DNA of 17,186 nt from Actinomycetota bacterium. GTDB lineage: Bacteria; Actinomycetota; Thermoleophilia; Solirubrobacterales; Solirubrobacteraceae. Position 1 is the first letter of the stretch. Every line of letters begins with the position of its first letter. The position numbers and the translations under genes were made by a program. The notes beneath the pieces were generated by a model. That model did not search any database. It was not told where the DNA came from and saw only the letters and a program-made list of their open reading frames with translations. This document shows, in pieces, positions 1 to 6,615 of this stretch. The stretch spans positions 1-17,186 of the forward strand of contig SYBY01000232.1 of assembly GCA_005788585.1 (NCBI GenBank). Reading direction: 5' to 3'.

Positions 1-1
1 C

Positions 2-787
2 GCGTTCTTCGACGCGGTCGTCGCCGCGCAGGCCGAGCTGCTCGCGCGCTGGATGCTCGACGGCTTCGTCCACGGGGTGATGAACACCGACAACATGACG
101 ATCTCGGTCGAGACGATCGACTACGGCCCGTGCGCGTTCATGGAGCGCTACGACCCCGCGACCGTGTTCAGCTCGATCGATCACGGCGGCCGCTACGCCT
201 ACGGCCGGCAGCCACTGATCGCGCAGTGGAACCTCGCCCGCCTGGCCGAGTCGCTGCTGTCGCTGATCGACGCCGAGACGCCCGACGCCGCCGTCGAGCG
301 GGCGATGGCCGTCCTCGAGACGTTCCCGGCGCGGTTCGGCCAGCACTGGACCGCCGGCGTGCACGCGAAGCTCGGGCTGACGCATGGCGTCGGAGAGGAC
401 GAGGCGCTCGTCGACGATCTTCTCGGGCTGCTGCACGACGCGGAGGTCGACTGGACCCTCGCGTTCCGGGCACTCGCAGCGACCGCCCGCGGCGACACCG
501 ACGCGTTCGGCAGCCTCGCCCGCGAGCCCGCAGCCACCACGGGCTGGGTGCAGCGCTGGCTGGCCTGCTCCCCCAACCCCGACGTGATGGACGCCGTCAA
601 CCCGGTCGTGATCCCGCGCAACGAGGCGGTCGAGGACGCGCTCGCACACGCGACCGCCGGCGACCTCGGGCCCTACGAGCGGCTGGTCGACGCGGTGCGC
701 CGGCCGTTCGCCACCGACGCCCCGCCGGCGTACACGCAGCCCGCCGGCCGCGACGCGGGCGACTACGTCACGTACTGCGGGACCTGA
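2..787 (+). CDS. selO: SelO/YdiU family protein AMPylase (pseudokinase fold), C-terminal part; 5' end outside window
   Basis: Protein adenylyltransferase SelO transfers AMP from ATP to Ser/Thr/Tyr of target proteins in redox control. The open frame runs in from the left edge, so 261 residues of a protein usually near 480-490 are visible. The stretch HGVMNTDNM followed by TIDYGP is the SelO active site. The Asp and Asn of TDN and the Asp of DYG stand exactly 10 residues apart (Asp to Asp), as in characterised SelO. The GGRYAYGRQP segment and a C-terminal tail ending Cys-Gly-Thr are also typical; the Cys is third from the end. The position 16 residues after the DYG Asp, which holds the disulfide Cys272 in E. 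coli as I recall, is Phe here, but a Cys lies inside DYGPC. The stop is TGA at 785-787. The gene converges on the secreted propeller gene with a 15-bp gap and no terminator-like hairpin of its own. The family call is secure; the targets are unknown. Confidence 0.95.
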   Translation, partial: AFFDAVVAAQAELLARWMLDGFVHGVMNTDNMTISVETIDYGPCAFMERYDPATVFSSIDHGGRYAYGRQPLIAQWNLARLAESLLSLIDAETPDAAVERAMAVLETFPARFGQHWTAGVHAKLGLTHGVGEDEALVDDLLGLLHDAEVDWTLAFRALAATARGDTDAFGSLAREPAATTGWVQRWLACSPNPDVMDAVNPVVIPRNEAVEDALAHATAGDLGPYERLVDAVRRPFATDAPPAYTQPAGRDAGDYVTYCGT

Positions 788-802
788 GTCAGCAGGCCCG
801 GG

Positions 803-2758
803 TCACGGCGTGACGGTGACCGTGCGCTGGACCGTCGTGCGGTTCGCGGCGCCGTCGGTGACGACGAACCGCAGCCGCACCTTGAACGCGCGCTTCGGCC
901 GGCCGAGGACCTTCGCGCTCGGCTTGAGCACCAGCGTCTGGGCACGGCTGAGCTTGGTCGTGCGCTCGAAGAGCGTCCGCGGCGTGACCGCCAGTGTGCT
1001 GTCGATGGTCACCGGCTCACTGGGCGTCACGAGCACACGCAGGCCCTTGCGGAACGCGCTGAGCTTCACGCGGCTCGGCAGCGTGCCGAGCTTCAGCGTC
1101 GGGCGTGTCGTATCCGCGACGGCGGCCGGGGCCTGACCGGCGACGGTGACCGTCGGGCCCGGAACGATGATCGGATCCGGCGCCGGCAGCTGCACGGGCG
1201 GCGGCGCAGGTAGCTGCACCGGCGGCGGGCCGGTCGTCTCGATGTCGAGCGACCAGCCCCCGGCGATGACGCCGGTCGTCGCGCGGGTGAGCTCGATGTG
1301 ATCGTCATCGTCGACGAGGAACAGCTTCCACGTGCCGTTCGGGTTCGTCCCGTTGAAGACGGCCAGGCTGGCGGGCGGCGCCGGGACGTTGGGCGGGGCC
1401 GGCGGGACGAACGCGAGCAGGAAGCCCGGGTTGAACGGCGCGAAGACGCCGCTCGACGGGCGGCGGGGCGGTGCGGGGGCGCCGTCGGAGAAGGTCAGGA
1501 CCTCGCCGTCGAACACGTCGGGCCGGGCGAGACCGACGTCGCCCAGCCGATCCGTGGGGTTGGCCATGAGCACCGCGCTCTGGCCCTGCGGCCCGACGAG
1601 CTGTGCGTGGATGTCGCTGGCGAACCCGTGATGCACGCCGTTCAGCCGCACCGTGACCTTCGTGACCGTGCCCTGGAGCCCGTCGGCTTCGATCGTCGCC
1701 GGGTAAGTGTCGGCGATCCCGCTGTCCCCCGTGCCTGGAACCCTGATGCTGGCGGGATCGGTGAACCGCGGCGGAGTGACGCCCGTCGTGATGCGCAGCA
1801 GCTTGCCGTTGCTGGTGGCGGCCCAGAGGTTGGCGTCGGGGCCGGTGCGCAGGTCGGAGAAGGTCGTCCCCGCCGGCAGGACCGTGGTGGGGACGGGGAA
1901 CGGCGTCACGACGCCGGCCGGCGTGATCCGGCCGATCGACCCATTGGCCATCGTGAACCACACGTTGCCGTCCGGGCCGGCGGTGATGGGGCCCGCGATG
2001 CTGGGGATCGGGAAGTCCGTGGCGCTGCCAGACCCGGGGTCGATCCGCCCAATTGCCGGGAAGTTGCTCTCGGTGAACCACAGGTTCCCGTCAGCGCCCG
2101 CGGTGATCGCGCCCGGTTGCGCGTTGTCCCGGAAGAACGAGAACTGGGTGAATTCGCCCGTCGGCGTGACCTGCCGGATGCTGTTGGCCGCGGGCTCGGT
2201 GAACCAGAGGTTCCCGTCTGCTCCAGCGGCGATGTCGGCCGGACCGCTGAGCGCGTCGGGCGGGGTCGGAGAGAACTCCGTGATGGAACCCTCGGTCGTC
2301 ACACGGCCGATCCTGTTCCCGGCGGACTCCGTGAACCAGAGGTTGCCGTCCGGGCCGGCGACGATGGCGGTCGGCCCTCTGCCGGCGGGGAGCGGGAACG
2401 TGCCGACGATGTTGCCGTTGATCGCCTGCTTCTGGATCCGGCTGGCGTCGTTCTCGACGAACCACAGGTTTCCGTCGGGCCCGGCGGTGATGCCGAGCGG
2501 GTCACCGCCGAGGGCGATGCCGACAGTGAACTGCTCACTCAGGGCGCCCGGCGTGATCCGCATGACCGAGTCCGCTGCTGCCGATGTGACCCAGAGGTTG
2601 CCGTCGGGTCCGGTCGCGAGGCCGGTGGGCAGGCTCACCGGCGTGAAGGCGCGGAAGGCCGGCGGCGCGGCGTGGGCGGGCGCGGAGGTGAGCGCGGTCA
2701 GGATCCCGGCAGCAAGAGCTGCGAGGACAAGCGGCCGACGCCAGGCAGGGCTGGGCAC
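803..2758 (-). CDS. Secreted seven-bladed beta-propeller (Vgb/streptogramin-lyase-like) protein with proprotein-convertase P-domain and C-terminal beta module
   Basis: This is a 651-aa exported protein. Residues 1-30 form a signal peptide (RR, long Leu/Ala core, APAHA cleavage site). Seven propeller repeats of the form G(P/A)DGNLWFTE begin near residues 50, 93, 135, 179, 222, 261 and 307, giving a complete seven-blade propeller. Residues about 336-507 resemble a P/Homo B domain (IADTYPATIEADG, FNGTNPNGTWKLFLVDDDD, GGWSLDIE). A Pro-rich linker with a doubled 8-residue unit follows (about 510-535), then a beta module (549-651). The propeller half contains no histidine, so the catalytic His of true virginiamycin B lyase cannot be present; antibiotic lyase activity is unlikely. 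Start is GTG 2758, the only one giving a full signal peptide; no clear ribosome site is seen. It lies 33 bp after sppA and is probably its last operon partner. The role is probably surface binding or an unknown activity. Confidence 0.85.
   Translation of the reverse strand: MPSPAWRRPLVLAALAAGILTALTSAPAHAAPPAFRAFTPVSLPTGLATGPDGNLWVTSAAADSVMRITPGALSEQFTVGIALGGDPLGITAGPDGNLWFVENDASRIQKQAINGNIVGTFPLPAGRGPTAIVAGPDGNLWFTESAGNRIGRVTTEGSITEFSPTPPDALSGPADIAAGADGNLWFTEPAANSIRQVTPTGEFTQFSFFRDNAQPGAITAGADGNLWFTESNFPAIGRIDPGSGSATDFPIPSIAGPITAGPDGNVWFTMANGSIGRITPAGVVTPFPVPTTVLPAGTTFSDLRTGPDANLWAATSNGKLLRITTGVTPPRFTDPASIRVPGTGDSGIADTYPATIEADGLQGTVTKVTVRLNGVHHGFASDIHAQLVGPQGQSAVLMANPTDRLGDVGLARPDVFDGEVLTFSDGAPAPPRRPSSGVFAPFNPGFLLAFVPPAPPNVPAPPASLAVFNGTNPNGTWKLFLVDDDDHIELTRATTGVIAGGWSLDIETTGPPPVQLPAPPPVQLPAPDPIIVPGPTVTVAGQAPAAVADTTRPTLKLGTLPSRVKLSAFRKGLRVLVTPSEPVTIDSTLAVTPRTLFERTTKLSRAQTLVLKPSAKVLGRPKRAFKVRLRFVVTDGAANRTTVQRTVTVTP
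1185..1232 (-). repeat. Two tandem 24-bp units encoding a doubled PPPVQLPA linker
   Basis: The units at 1185-1208 and 1209-1232 are near-identical in DNA (GGCAGCTGCAC versus GGTAGCTGCAC, each followed by a GGCGGCGG-type run). They encode two consecutive copies of an 8-residue Pro-rich unit between the P-domain and the C-terminal module of the secreted propeller protein. This looks like a recent in-frame duplication in a flexible linker. Confidence 0.8.
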
Positions 2759-2764
2759 GTCGGG

Positions 2765-2798
2765 GACTACACCACATTCTGGGCCGTTTGACTACACC
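2765..2798 (-). repeat. 9-bp direct repeat GGTGTAGTC, two copies 25 bp apart, upstream of the secreted propeller gene
   Basis: On the minus strand GGTGTAGTC occurs at 2798-2790, spanning the sppA stop codon, and again at 2773-2765, just upstream of the GTG start at 2758. Most of the sppA/propeller gap is taken up by the repeat pair and the bases between. It could be a direct-repeat operator or a small duplication. No promoter hexamers are evident, so function is speculative. Confidence 0.3.
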
Positions 2799-4504
2799 GG
2801 CGTGGCGCCGGGTGGCAGGCGCAGGACACCCGCGCCGAGGCCGAGGGCCATCCCGAGCTGCCCGAGCAGCGCCTCCGGCGAGCCGAGCCCGGCCAGCAGG
2901 CCCTCCCCCGGCAGCGCCAGCGGCGCGAGCGACGCATTCGGGGCATCGCTGTGGGCCGGCGGGCGCATGCGCGCGAGCGCGGAGACCGCCGGGTAGAGCA
3001 CCGGATCGGCCTCGGCGAGGTCCAGCCCCGCGCGCCGTGCCGCAGCGGCAAGCGCGGCCTCCAGGCCGCCGACGGTGTCGACCAGGCCGTGCTCGTGCGC
3101 GTCGACGCCGGTCCACACCCGGCCGCGCGCCAGCGGCTCGAGCTGGTCGACGGGCATCTTGCGGCCGTCCGCGGCCTTCTGCGTGAAGTCCGCGTACACC
3201 TCGTCAAGCCACCGGTCCAGGCGGAGCAGCTCGTCCTCGGTGAACGGCCGGTTGGCCGACCACATCGCAGACTGCTCACCGGAGGTGACGAGCTCGCGCC
3301 CGACGCCGATCTTCTCCTGCGCGGCCCGGAGCACCATCTTGCCGGCGAAGACGCCGATGGATCCGGTGATCGTGCTCGGCAGCGCGAACACCTCGTCGGC
3401 GCCCATCGCGACGAAGTACCCGCCCGATGCCGCCACGCCGCCCATCGACGCGACGACCGGGCGGCCGGACGCGCGGACCCGGGCGACCTCGCGGTGCACC
3501 GCGTCCGAGGCGGTGTACGAGCCACCGGGGCTCACGATCCGCAGCACCACCGCGGCCACGTCGTCGGCCTCCCGTGCGGCGCGCAGCGCGGCGCAGATCG
3601 TGTCCGACCCGGTGGTGCGCCCCATGAGCGGCGAGCCGCCGCTGCGACCCAGCGTGATCCCGCCGACCACGGGCACGACCGCGATCGTCGTCGGGCGTCC
3701 CCCACCGAACCGGCGTGAGACCTCGCGCCGGACCCGACGCTGCAGTTCGACGCCGCGCGGCGGTGACCAGCGGTGCACGTAGCGCTGGGTCACCTCGTCG
3801 CCGAGACGCCGCCGCAGGTCGTCGTAGACCTCGTCGCGGTAGCCGACCCGGTCGACGAGGCCCCGCTCGCGCGCCTCCTCGGCGGTCAGCGGCGCGTCGG
3901 CGATGACGGCGCGGACCGCGTCGGCGTCGAGCGACCGGCGGCGCGCCACCGTCGCCACCACGGTGTCGGTCAGCACGTCGGTCATGCGCTGCATCGCCTC
4001 GCGCTGGGGCGCGCTCATCGACTCGCGCAGGAACGTGTCGGGCGCGTTCTTGTACTCGTGGCGCATCCGGAACTGCGGCTCGACGCCGAGCCGGTCCAGC
4101 GCGCCCCGCGCGAACAGACCCTGCGCGGCGAACCCGAGGAGCCCCAGCCCGCCGGAGGGCTGCAGCCAGATCTCGTCGAAGTGCGCGGCCAGGTGGTAGT
4201 CGACCGTGCCGTTTCCGGTCTCGCCGAACGTCTCTGCCCAGCAGACCGTCGGCTTGCCGGCGGCGGCGAACGCCTCGACCGCGGCGCCGAGCTCCTCGGC
4301 TTGCGCGGGCTCGGGCGGCTCCCCGCCGATGTGGACCACGAGGCCGCCGACCTCGTCGCGCTCGCGGGCCTCACGCAGCCGGCGCACGACCGCCGGCAGC
4401 GACGGGGTCATCCGCGCCCGCCACGCGGCCAGCGGGTCGGCCGGCGGCGCCTCCAGGAGGCCGTGCGTCAGGTCAAGCTCGAGAAGGATCCGCGTGGACG
4501 CCAT
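2792..4504 (-). CDS. sppA: SppA-type signal peptide peptidase (peptidase family S49, long form)
   Basis: This is a 570-aa serine protease of the duplicated long SppA type, which degrades cleaved signal peptides and other membrane-associated peptides using a Ser/Lys dyad. The N-terminal repeat (about 35-230) carries the general-base Lys152 in HEYKNAPDTF. The C-terminal repeat (about 270-480) carries the nucleophile Ser360 in GGVAASGGYF, followed by TITGSIGVFAGK. Both match the E. coli SppA dyad context. Unlike E. coli SppA, the N-terminus (MASTRILLELDLTHG) has no signal peptide or membrane anchor, so the protein is either soluble or peripherally attached. Start is ATG 4504; upstream there is only a weak GGTGGGG. 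It lies 24 bp after the 114-aa unknown gene and 33 bp before the secreted propeller gene, consistent with one transcript. Confidence 0.92.
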   Translation of the reverse strand: MASTRILLELDLTHGLLEAPPADPLAAWRARMTPSLPAVVRRLREARERDEVGGLVVHIGGEPPEPAQAEELGAAVEAFAAAGKPTVCWAETFGETGNGTVDYHLAAHFDEIWLQPSGGLGLLGFAAQGLFARGALDRLGVEPQFRMRHEYKNAPDTFLRESMSAPQREAMQRMTDVLTDTVVATVARRRSLDADAVRAVIADAPLTAEEARERGLVDRVGYRDEVYDDLRRRLGDEVTQRYVHRWSPPRGVELQRRVRREVSRRFGGGRPTTIAVVPVVGGITLGRSGGSPLMGRTTGSDTICAALRAAREADDVAAVVLRIVSPGGSYTASDAVHREVARVRASGRPVVASMGGVAASGGYFVAMGADEVFALPSTITGSIGVFAGKMVLRAAQEKIGVGRELVTSGEQSAMWSANRPFTEDELLRLDRWLDEVYADFTQKAADGRKMPVDQLEPLARGRVWTGVDAHEHGLVDTVGGLEAALAAAARRAGLDLAEADPVLYPAVSALARMRPPAHSDAPNASLAPLALPGEGLLAGLGSPEALLGQLGMALGLGAGVLRLPPGATPV

Positions 4505-4528
4505 GCCCCACCACGGTAGGGCCCGTCC

Positions 4529-4873
4529 TCAGTTCGAGCCGGGCGCGCCGATCTCGACGGGCGTCGCCGTCTCGACCGTCTGCGTGGAGACCGCTTCGAC
4601 CGGTTCCGCCTCCCGCGCCTCGCCGGCCAGGCCCTCGTCATGCTCGCCGTCGCACAGCACCCGGAAGTTGCCGACCGTGACGTTGATCTCCTGGATCGGG
4701 ACGCCGGGAAGGATCTCCTCGCCGATCTCCAGGCCGAGCCGCTCGATGTCGTACCCGGAGAGGCCGAGCCCCAGGACGTTGTGGTCCGGGTTCTGCTCGG
4801 CATGCGCGTTGATCGCCATCTGGAAGGCGCGGAGGTTCTTGGCGATCTTGGACGCGTCGCTCACAAGCCCCAT
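4529..4873 (-). CDS. Conserved-looking hypothetical protein, 114 aa
   Basis: I do not recognise this family. The protein is small, acidic and without a signal peptide or membrane segment. Residues 1-30 look helical (ASKIAKNLRAFQMAINAHAEQNPDHN). Residues about 33-80 look like a compact alpha/beta core (LGLGLSGYDIERLGLEI, then INVTVGNFRVLCDGEHD). The last 35 residues are a low-complexity acidic/Thr tail. The single Cys and the following Asp-Gly-Glu-His could bind a metal or be catalytic, but this is only a pattern. ATG at 4873 is preceded by GAGG about 10 nt upstream. It sits 35 bp downstream of the 143-aa unknown and 24 bp upstream of sppA, so it probably belongs to the same transcript and may relate to peptidase function. 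Confidence 0.75.
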   Translation of the reverse strand: MGLVSDASKIAKNLRAFQMAINAHAEQNPDHNVLGLGLSGYDIERLGLEIGEEILPGVPIQEINVTVGNFRVLCDGEHDEGLAGEAREAEPVEAVSTQTVETATPVEIGAPGSN

Positions 4874-4908
4874 TGTACGCAGGCCTCGCGCCGGCGAAAC
4901 GTCACGCC

Positions 4909-5340
4909 TCAGGCCAGCGAGGTCCCGAACGAGCGGAACCCGGCGGGCAGGCTCCGGGCGCCACCCGCGTCCACCCCCGCGTAAGCGGCGTACTCGTCGT
5001 GCAGGCCAACGGCATCGAACGCGCGGACCAGGCGCTCCGCCGCCAGCGCGTAGCCGTCGCGGCGGTCCCGCACGGGCCCCACACCGAACGGCCGGTCCCC
5101 GTCGGATGACCGCCAGGCGAGATCACGCAGCTCCTCGCGCAGCTCGCGTCCGGTGCGCGTATCGGGGCCGGCCACCTCGACTGCCAGCTCGAGGGCCTCG
5201 CGATACCCGGTCTCCCGCGCGAAGTCTTTGCTGGCGCGGTCGAGCGCCAGCGCCGCGGCGACGACCTCGCGCATCGCACTGCGGCTCGGAGGCGCGCCCG
5301 CCTCTGCCTGCTCCTCGGCACGATGAGTCCTGTCCGACAT
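4909..5340 (-). CDS. Hypothetical protein, 143 aa, first gene of the sppA run
   Basis: I do not recognise this protein. It is soluble, Ala/Arg/Glu-rich and mostly helical, with no signal peptide or membrane segment. The frame stays open upstream to 5913, but I place the start at ATG 5340. A strong purine run (AAGGGGGG, 5345-5352) sits 4 nt before it, and the upstream extension is only the antisense of the GcvT-fold gene. The N-terminal 20 residues are a charged, likely disordered segment. Residues about 22-75 form amphipathic helices with repeated acidic/Arg pairs (TGYREALELAVEV, RELREELRDLAW). Residues 90-143 end in a Gly/Ala-rich tail (HDEYAAYAGVDAGG). It heads the run leading through the 114-aa gene to sppA and is divergent from the GcvT-fold gene. 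Confidence 0.75.
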   Translation of the reverse strand: MSDRTHRAEEQAEAGAPPSRSAMREVVAAALALDRASKDFARETGYREALELAVEVAGPDTRTGRELREELRDLAWRSSDGDRPFGVGPVRDRRDGYALAAERLVRAFDAVGLHDEYAAYAGVDAGGARSLPAGFRSFGTSLA

Positions 5341-5344
5341 GCGT

Positions 5345-5352
5345 CCCCCCTT
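5345..5352 (-). promoter_or_regulatory. Ribosome binding site AAGGGGGG fixing the start of the 143-aa gene
   Basis: On the minus strand AAGGGGGG lies 4 nt upstream of ATG 5340. It is the only strong Shine-Dalgarno-like purine run near this reading frame, and it decides the start against the much longer upstream extension. Confidence 0.6.
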
Positions 5353-5426
5353 CGATGGCGGCGCCAGCATACCGTGGTGAGAACGCTCTGTGTTTCTGAT
5401 GCGACACGCGGTCCAATGCGCCGATC

Positions 5427-5441
5427 CTGGTCTTGGACCAG
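5427..5441. promoter_or_regulatory. Perfect 15-bp dyad CTGGTC-TTG-GACCAG in the divergent intergenic region
   Basis: Two 6-bp half-sites in exact inverted orientation with a 3-bp centre lie 44 bp upstream of the GcvT-fold gene's ATG. The dyad covers the candidate -35 hexamer TTGGAC (5433-5438). TGGTC/GACCA half-sites resemble those of several GntR-family regulators, although the centre spacing differs from FadR. The likely role is an operator for the GcvT-fold gene, possibly shared with the divergent run. No regulator gene is adjacent. Confidence 0.4.
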
Positions 5442-5460
5442 TGGTGTGAACAAATAGGTT
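5433..5460 (+). promoter_or_regulatory. Candidate sigma70-type promoter for the GcvT-fold gene
   Basis: TTGGAC (5433-5438) and TAGGTT (5455-5460) are separated by 16 bp in an unusually AT-rich patch for this genome. They would start transcription near 5467, leaving a leader of about 18 nt before ATG 5485. The hexamers are only partial matches to TTGACA/TANNNT, so this is a candidate only. Confidence 0.3.
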
Positions 5461-5462
5461 CA
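5447..5462. promoter_or_regulatory. Inverted repeat TGAAC-N6-GTTCA overlapping the candidate -10 box
   Basis: Perfect 5-bp arms with a 6-bp AT-rich centre (AAATAG) sit 5 bp downstream of the first dyad and cover the candidate -10 element. Two dyads on the two core elements of one promoter would suit a repressor. Five-bp arms can arise by chance, so this alone is weak. Confidence 0.35.
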
Positions 5463-5484
5463 TTTGGCTGGCAGGCTGGCGGCC

Positions 5485-6615
5485 ATGACGCACTCCTGGC
5501 GGGTCTCCGCCCTCGCAGATCGCCACCGTGCCCTCGGCTCCGACCTCGAGGACTGGAACGGGATGGGGACCCCATGGGGCTACAGCACCCCGCTCGCCGA
5601 CGCGCATGAGGCCATCCGCACGAAGGCCGGGATCATGGACGTCTCGGGGCTGAAGAAGGTCCACTACGTCGGCCCGCACGCCGAGGCGCTGCTCCAGGAG
5701 GCGGTCACCCGCGACGTCCGCAGGCTGTACCCGGGCAAGGCCGTCTACGCGTCGATGCTCAACGACGCGGGCAAGTTCATCGACGACTGCATCGTCTACC
5801 GCACCGGCCCGAACGCATGGCTGGTCGTCCACGGCTCCGGCGACGGCATGGCCCAGCTGACCCGGTCGACCCAGGGCCGCGACGTCGCGGTGCTCTTCGA
5901 CGACGACCTGCACGACCTGTCACTCCAGGGACCTGTCGCGGTGGACTTCCTCGCCGAGCACGTCCCGGGCATCCGCGACCTGAACTACTTCCACTTCACG
6001 CACACGCTGCTGTTCGACTGCCCGGTGATGCTCTCGCGCACCGGCTACACCGGCGAGCGCGGCTACGAGATCTTCTGCAAGCGCGAGGACGCGCCGAAGA
6101 TCTGGGACACGATCCTGGAACTCGGCGCCCCGTTCGGGATCGTCCCGTGCGCGTTCGTGACGCTCGACTGGCTGCGCGTCGAGAGCTACCTCCTCTTCTA
6201 TCCCTACGACAACAGCGAGATGTACCCGTTCGCCGACGAGGCACCCGGGGACACGCTGTGGGAGCTCGGCCTGGACTTCACCGTCACGCCGGGGAAGACC
6301 GGCTTTCGCGGCGCCGAGGAGCACGCGCGGCTGAAGGGCAAGGAGCGCTTCAAGATCTTCGGCGTCCTGCTCGAGGGTGACGCCGCGGCGGCCGAGGGCG
6401 ACGCGCTGTTCGCCGGCGACGAGCAAGTCGGCGTCATCACGTGCGCGATGTACTCCCGCCTGACGAAGAAGTCGATGGCGATCGCGCGGATGAACGTGGC
6501 GCAGGCCGTACAGGGCACGCCGCTGGAGGTCCGGGGCAGCATCACGGTCCCGGCGATCGCGCACACGCTCCCGTTCGATGACCCGGAGAAGACGAAGCGG
6601 ATGGTGAAGGGCTAA
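5485..6615 (+). CDS. GcvT-fold aminomethyltransferase family protein (orphan; DmdA-like demethylase or related folate-dependent enzyme)
   Basis: This is a 376-aa cytosolic protein of the glycine-cleavage T-protein fold, whose members transfer one-carbon units to tetrahydrofolate. Visible family signatures are MLNDAGKFIDDCIVYR with Asp101 at the place of the essential GcvT aspartate, LSLQGP (about 145-150), SRTGYTGERGYEIF (about 184-197), and the C-terminal barrel segment beginning near TPGKTGFRG. No gcvH, gcvP or lpd is nearby, so a role in glycine cleavage is not supported by context. O- or S-demethylation (DmdA or aryl methyl ether demethylase relatives) is an alternative; the substrate is unknown. 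I prefer ATG 5485 to the in-frame TTG 5464, because TTG lies at the predicted transcription start. It is transcribed alone, with two dyads over its promoter candidate. Its TAA overlaps the stop codon of the convergent amidohydrolase. Confidence 0.85.
   Translation: MTHSWRVSALADRHRALGSDLEDWNGMGTPWGYSTPLADAHEAIRTKAGIMDVSGLKKVHYVGPHAEALLQEAVTRDVRRLYPGKAVYASMLNDAGKFIDDCIVYRTGPNAWLVVHGSGDGMAQLTRSTQGRDVAVLFDDDLHDLSLQGPVAVDFLAEHVPGIRDLNYFHFTHTLLFDCPVMLSRTGYTGERGYEIFCKREDAPKIWDTILELGAPFGIVPCAFVTLDWLRVESYLLFYPYDNSEMYPFADEAPGDTLWELGLDFTVTPGKTGFRGAEEHARLKGKERFKIFGVLLEGDAAAAEGDALFAGDEQVGVITCAMYSRLTKKSMAIARMNVAQAVQGTPLEVRGSITVPAIAHTLPFDDPEKTKRMVKG

Noticed and set aside
801..821. GGTCAC-N9-GTGACC inverted repeat at the end of the propeller gene as a terminator
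   Set aside because: It lies mainly inside the coding region over codons for a Val-Thr repeat, is only 6 bp and has no U-tract; likely a by-product of the repeated codons.
1298..2791. Long plus-strand open frame of 497 codons opposite the secreted propeller gene
   Set aside because: It is the antisense of repeated GPDGNLWFTE codons in very GC-rich DNA. Its Arg/Gly/Val-rich translation has no recognisable domain.
5464..5484. TTG 5464 as start of the GcvT-fold gene
   Set aside because: The AGG before it is part of the candidate -10 box, and the added residues (AGRLAA) show no family signature. ATG 5485 is preferred but not proven.
5341..5913. N-terminal extension of the 143-aa gene to a 334-aa protein
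   Set aside because: The extension overlaps the GcvT-fold gene on the other strand. A strong ribosome site precedes ATG 5340.
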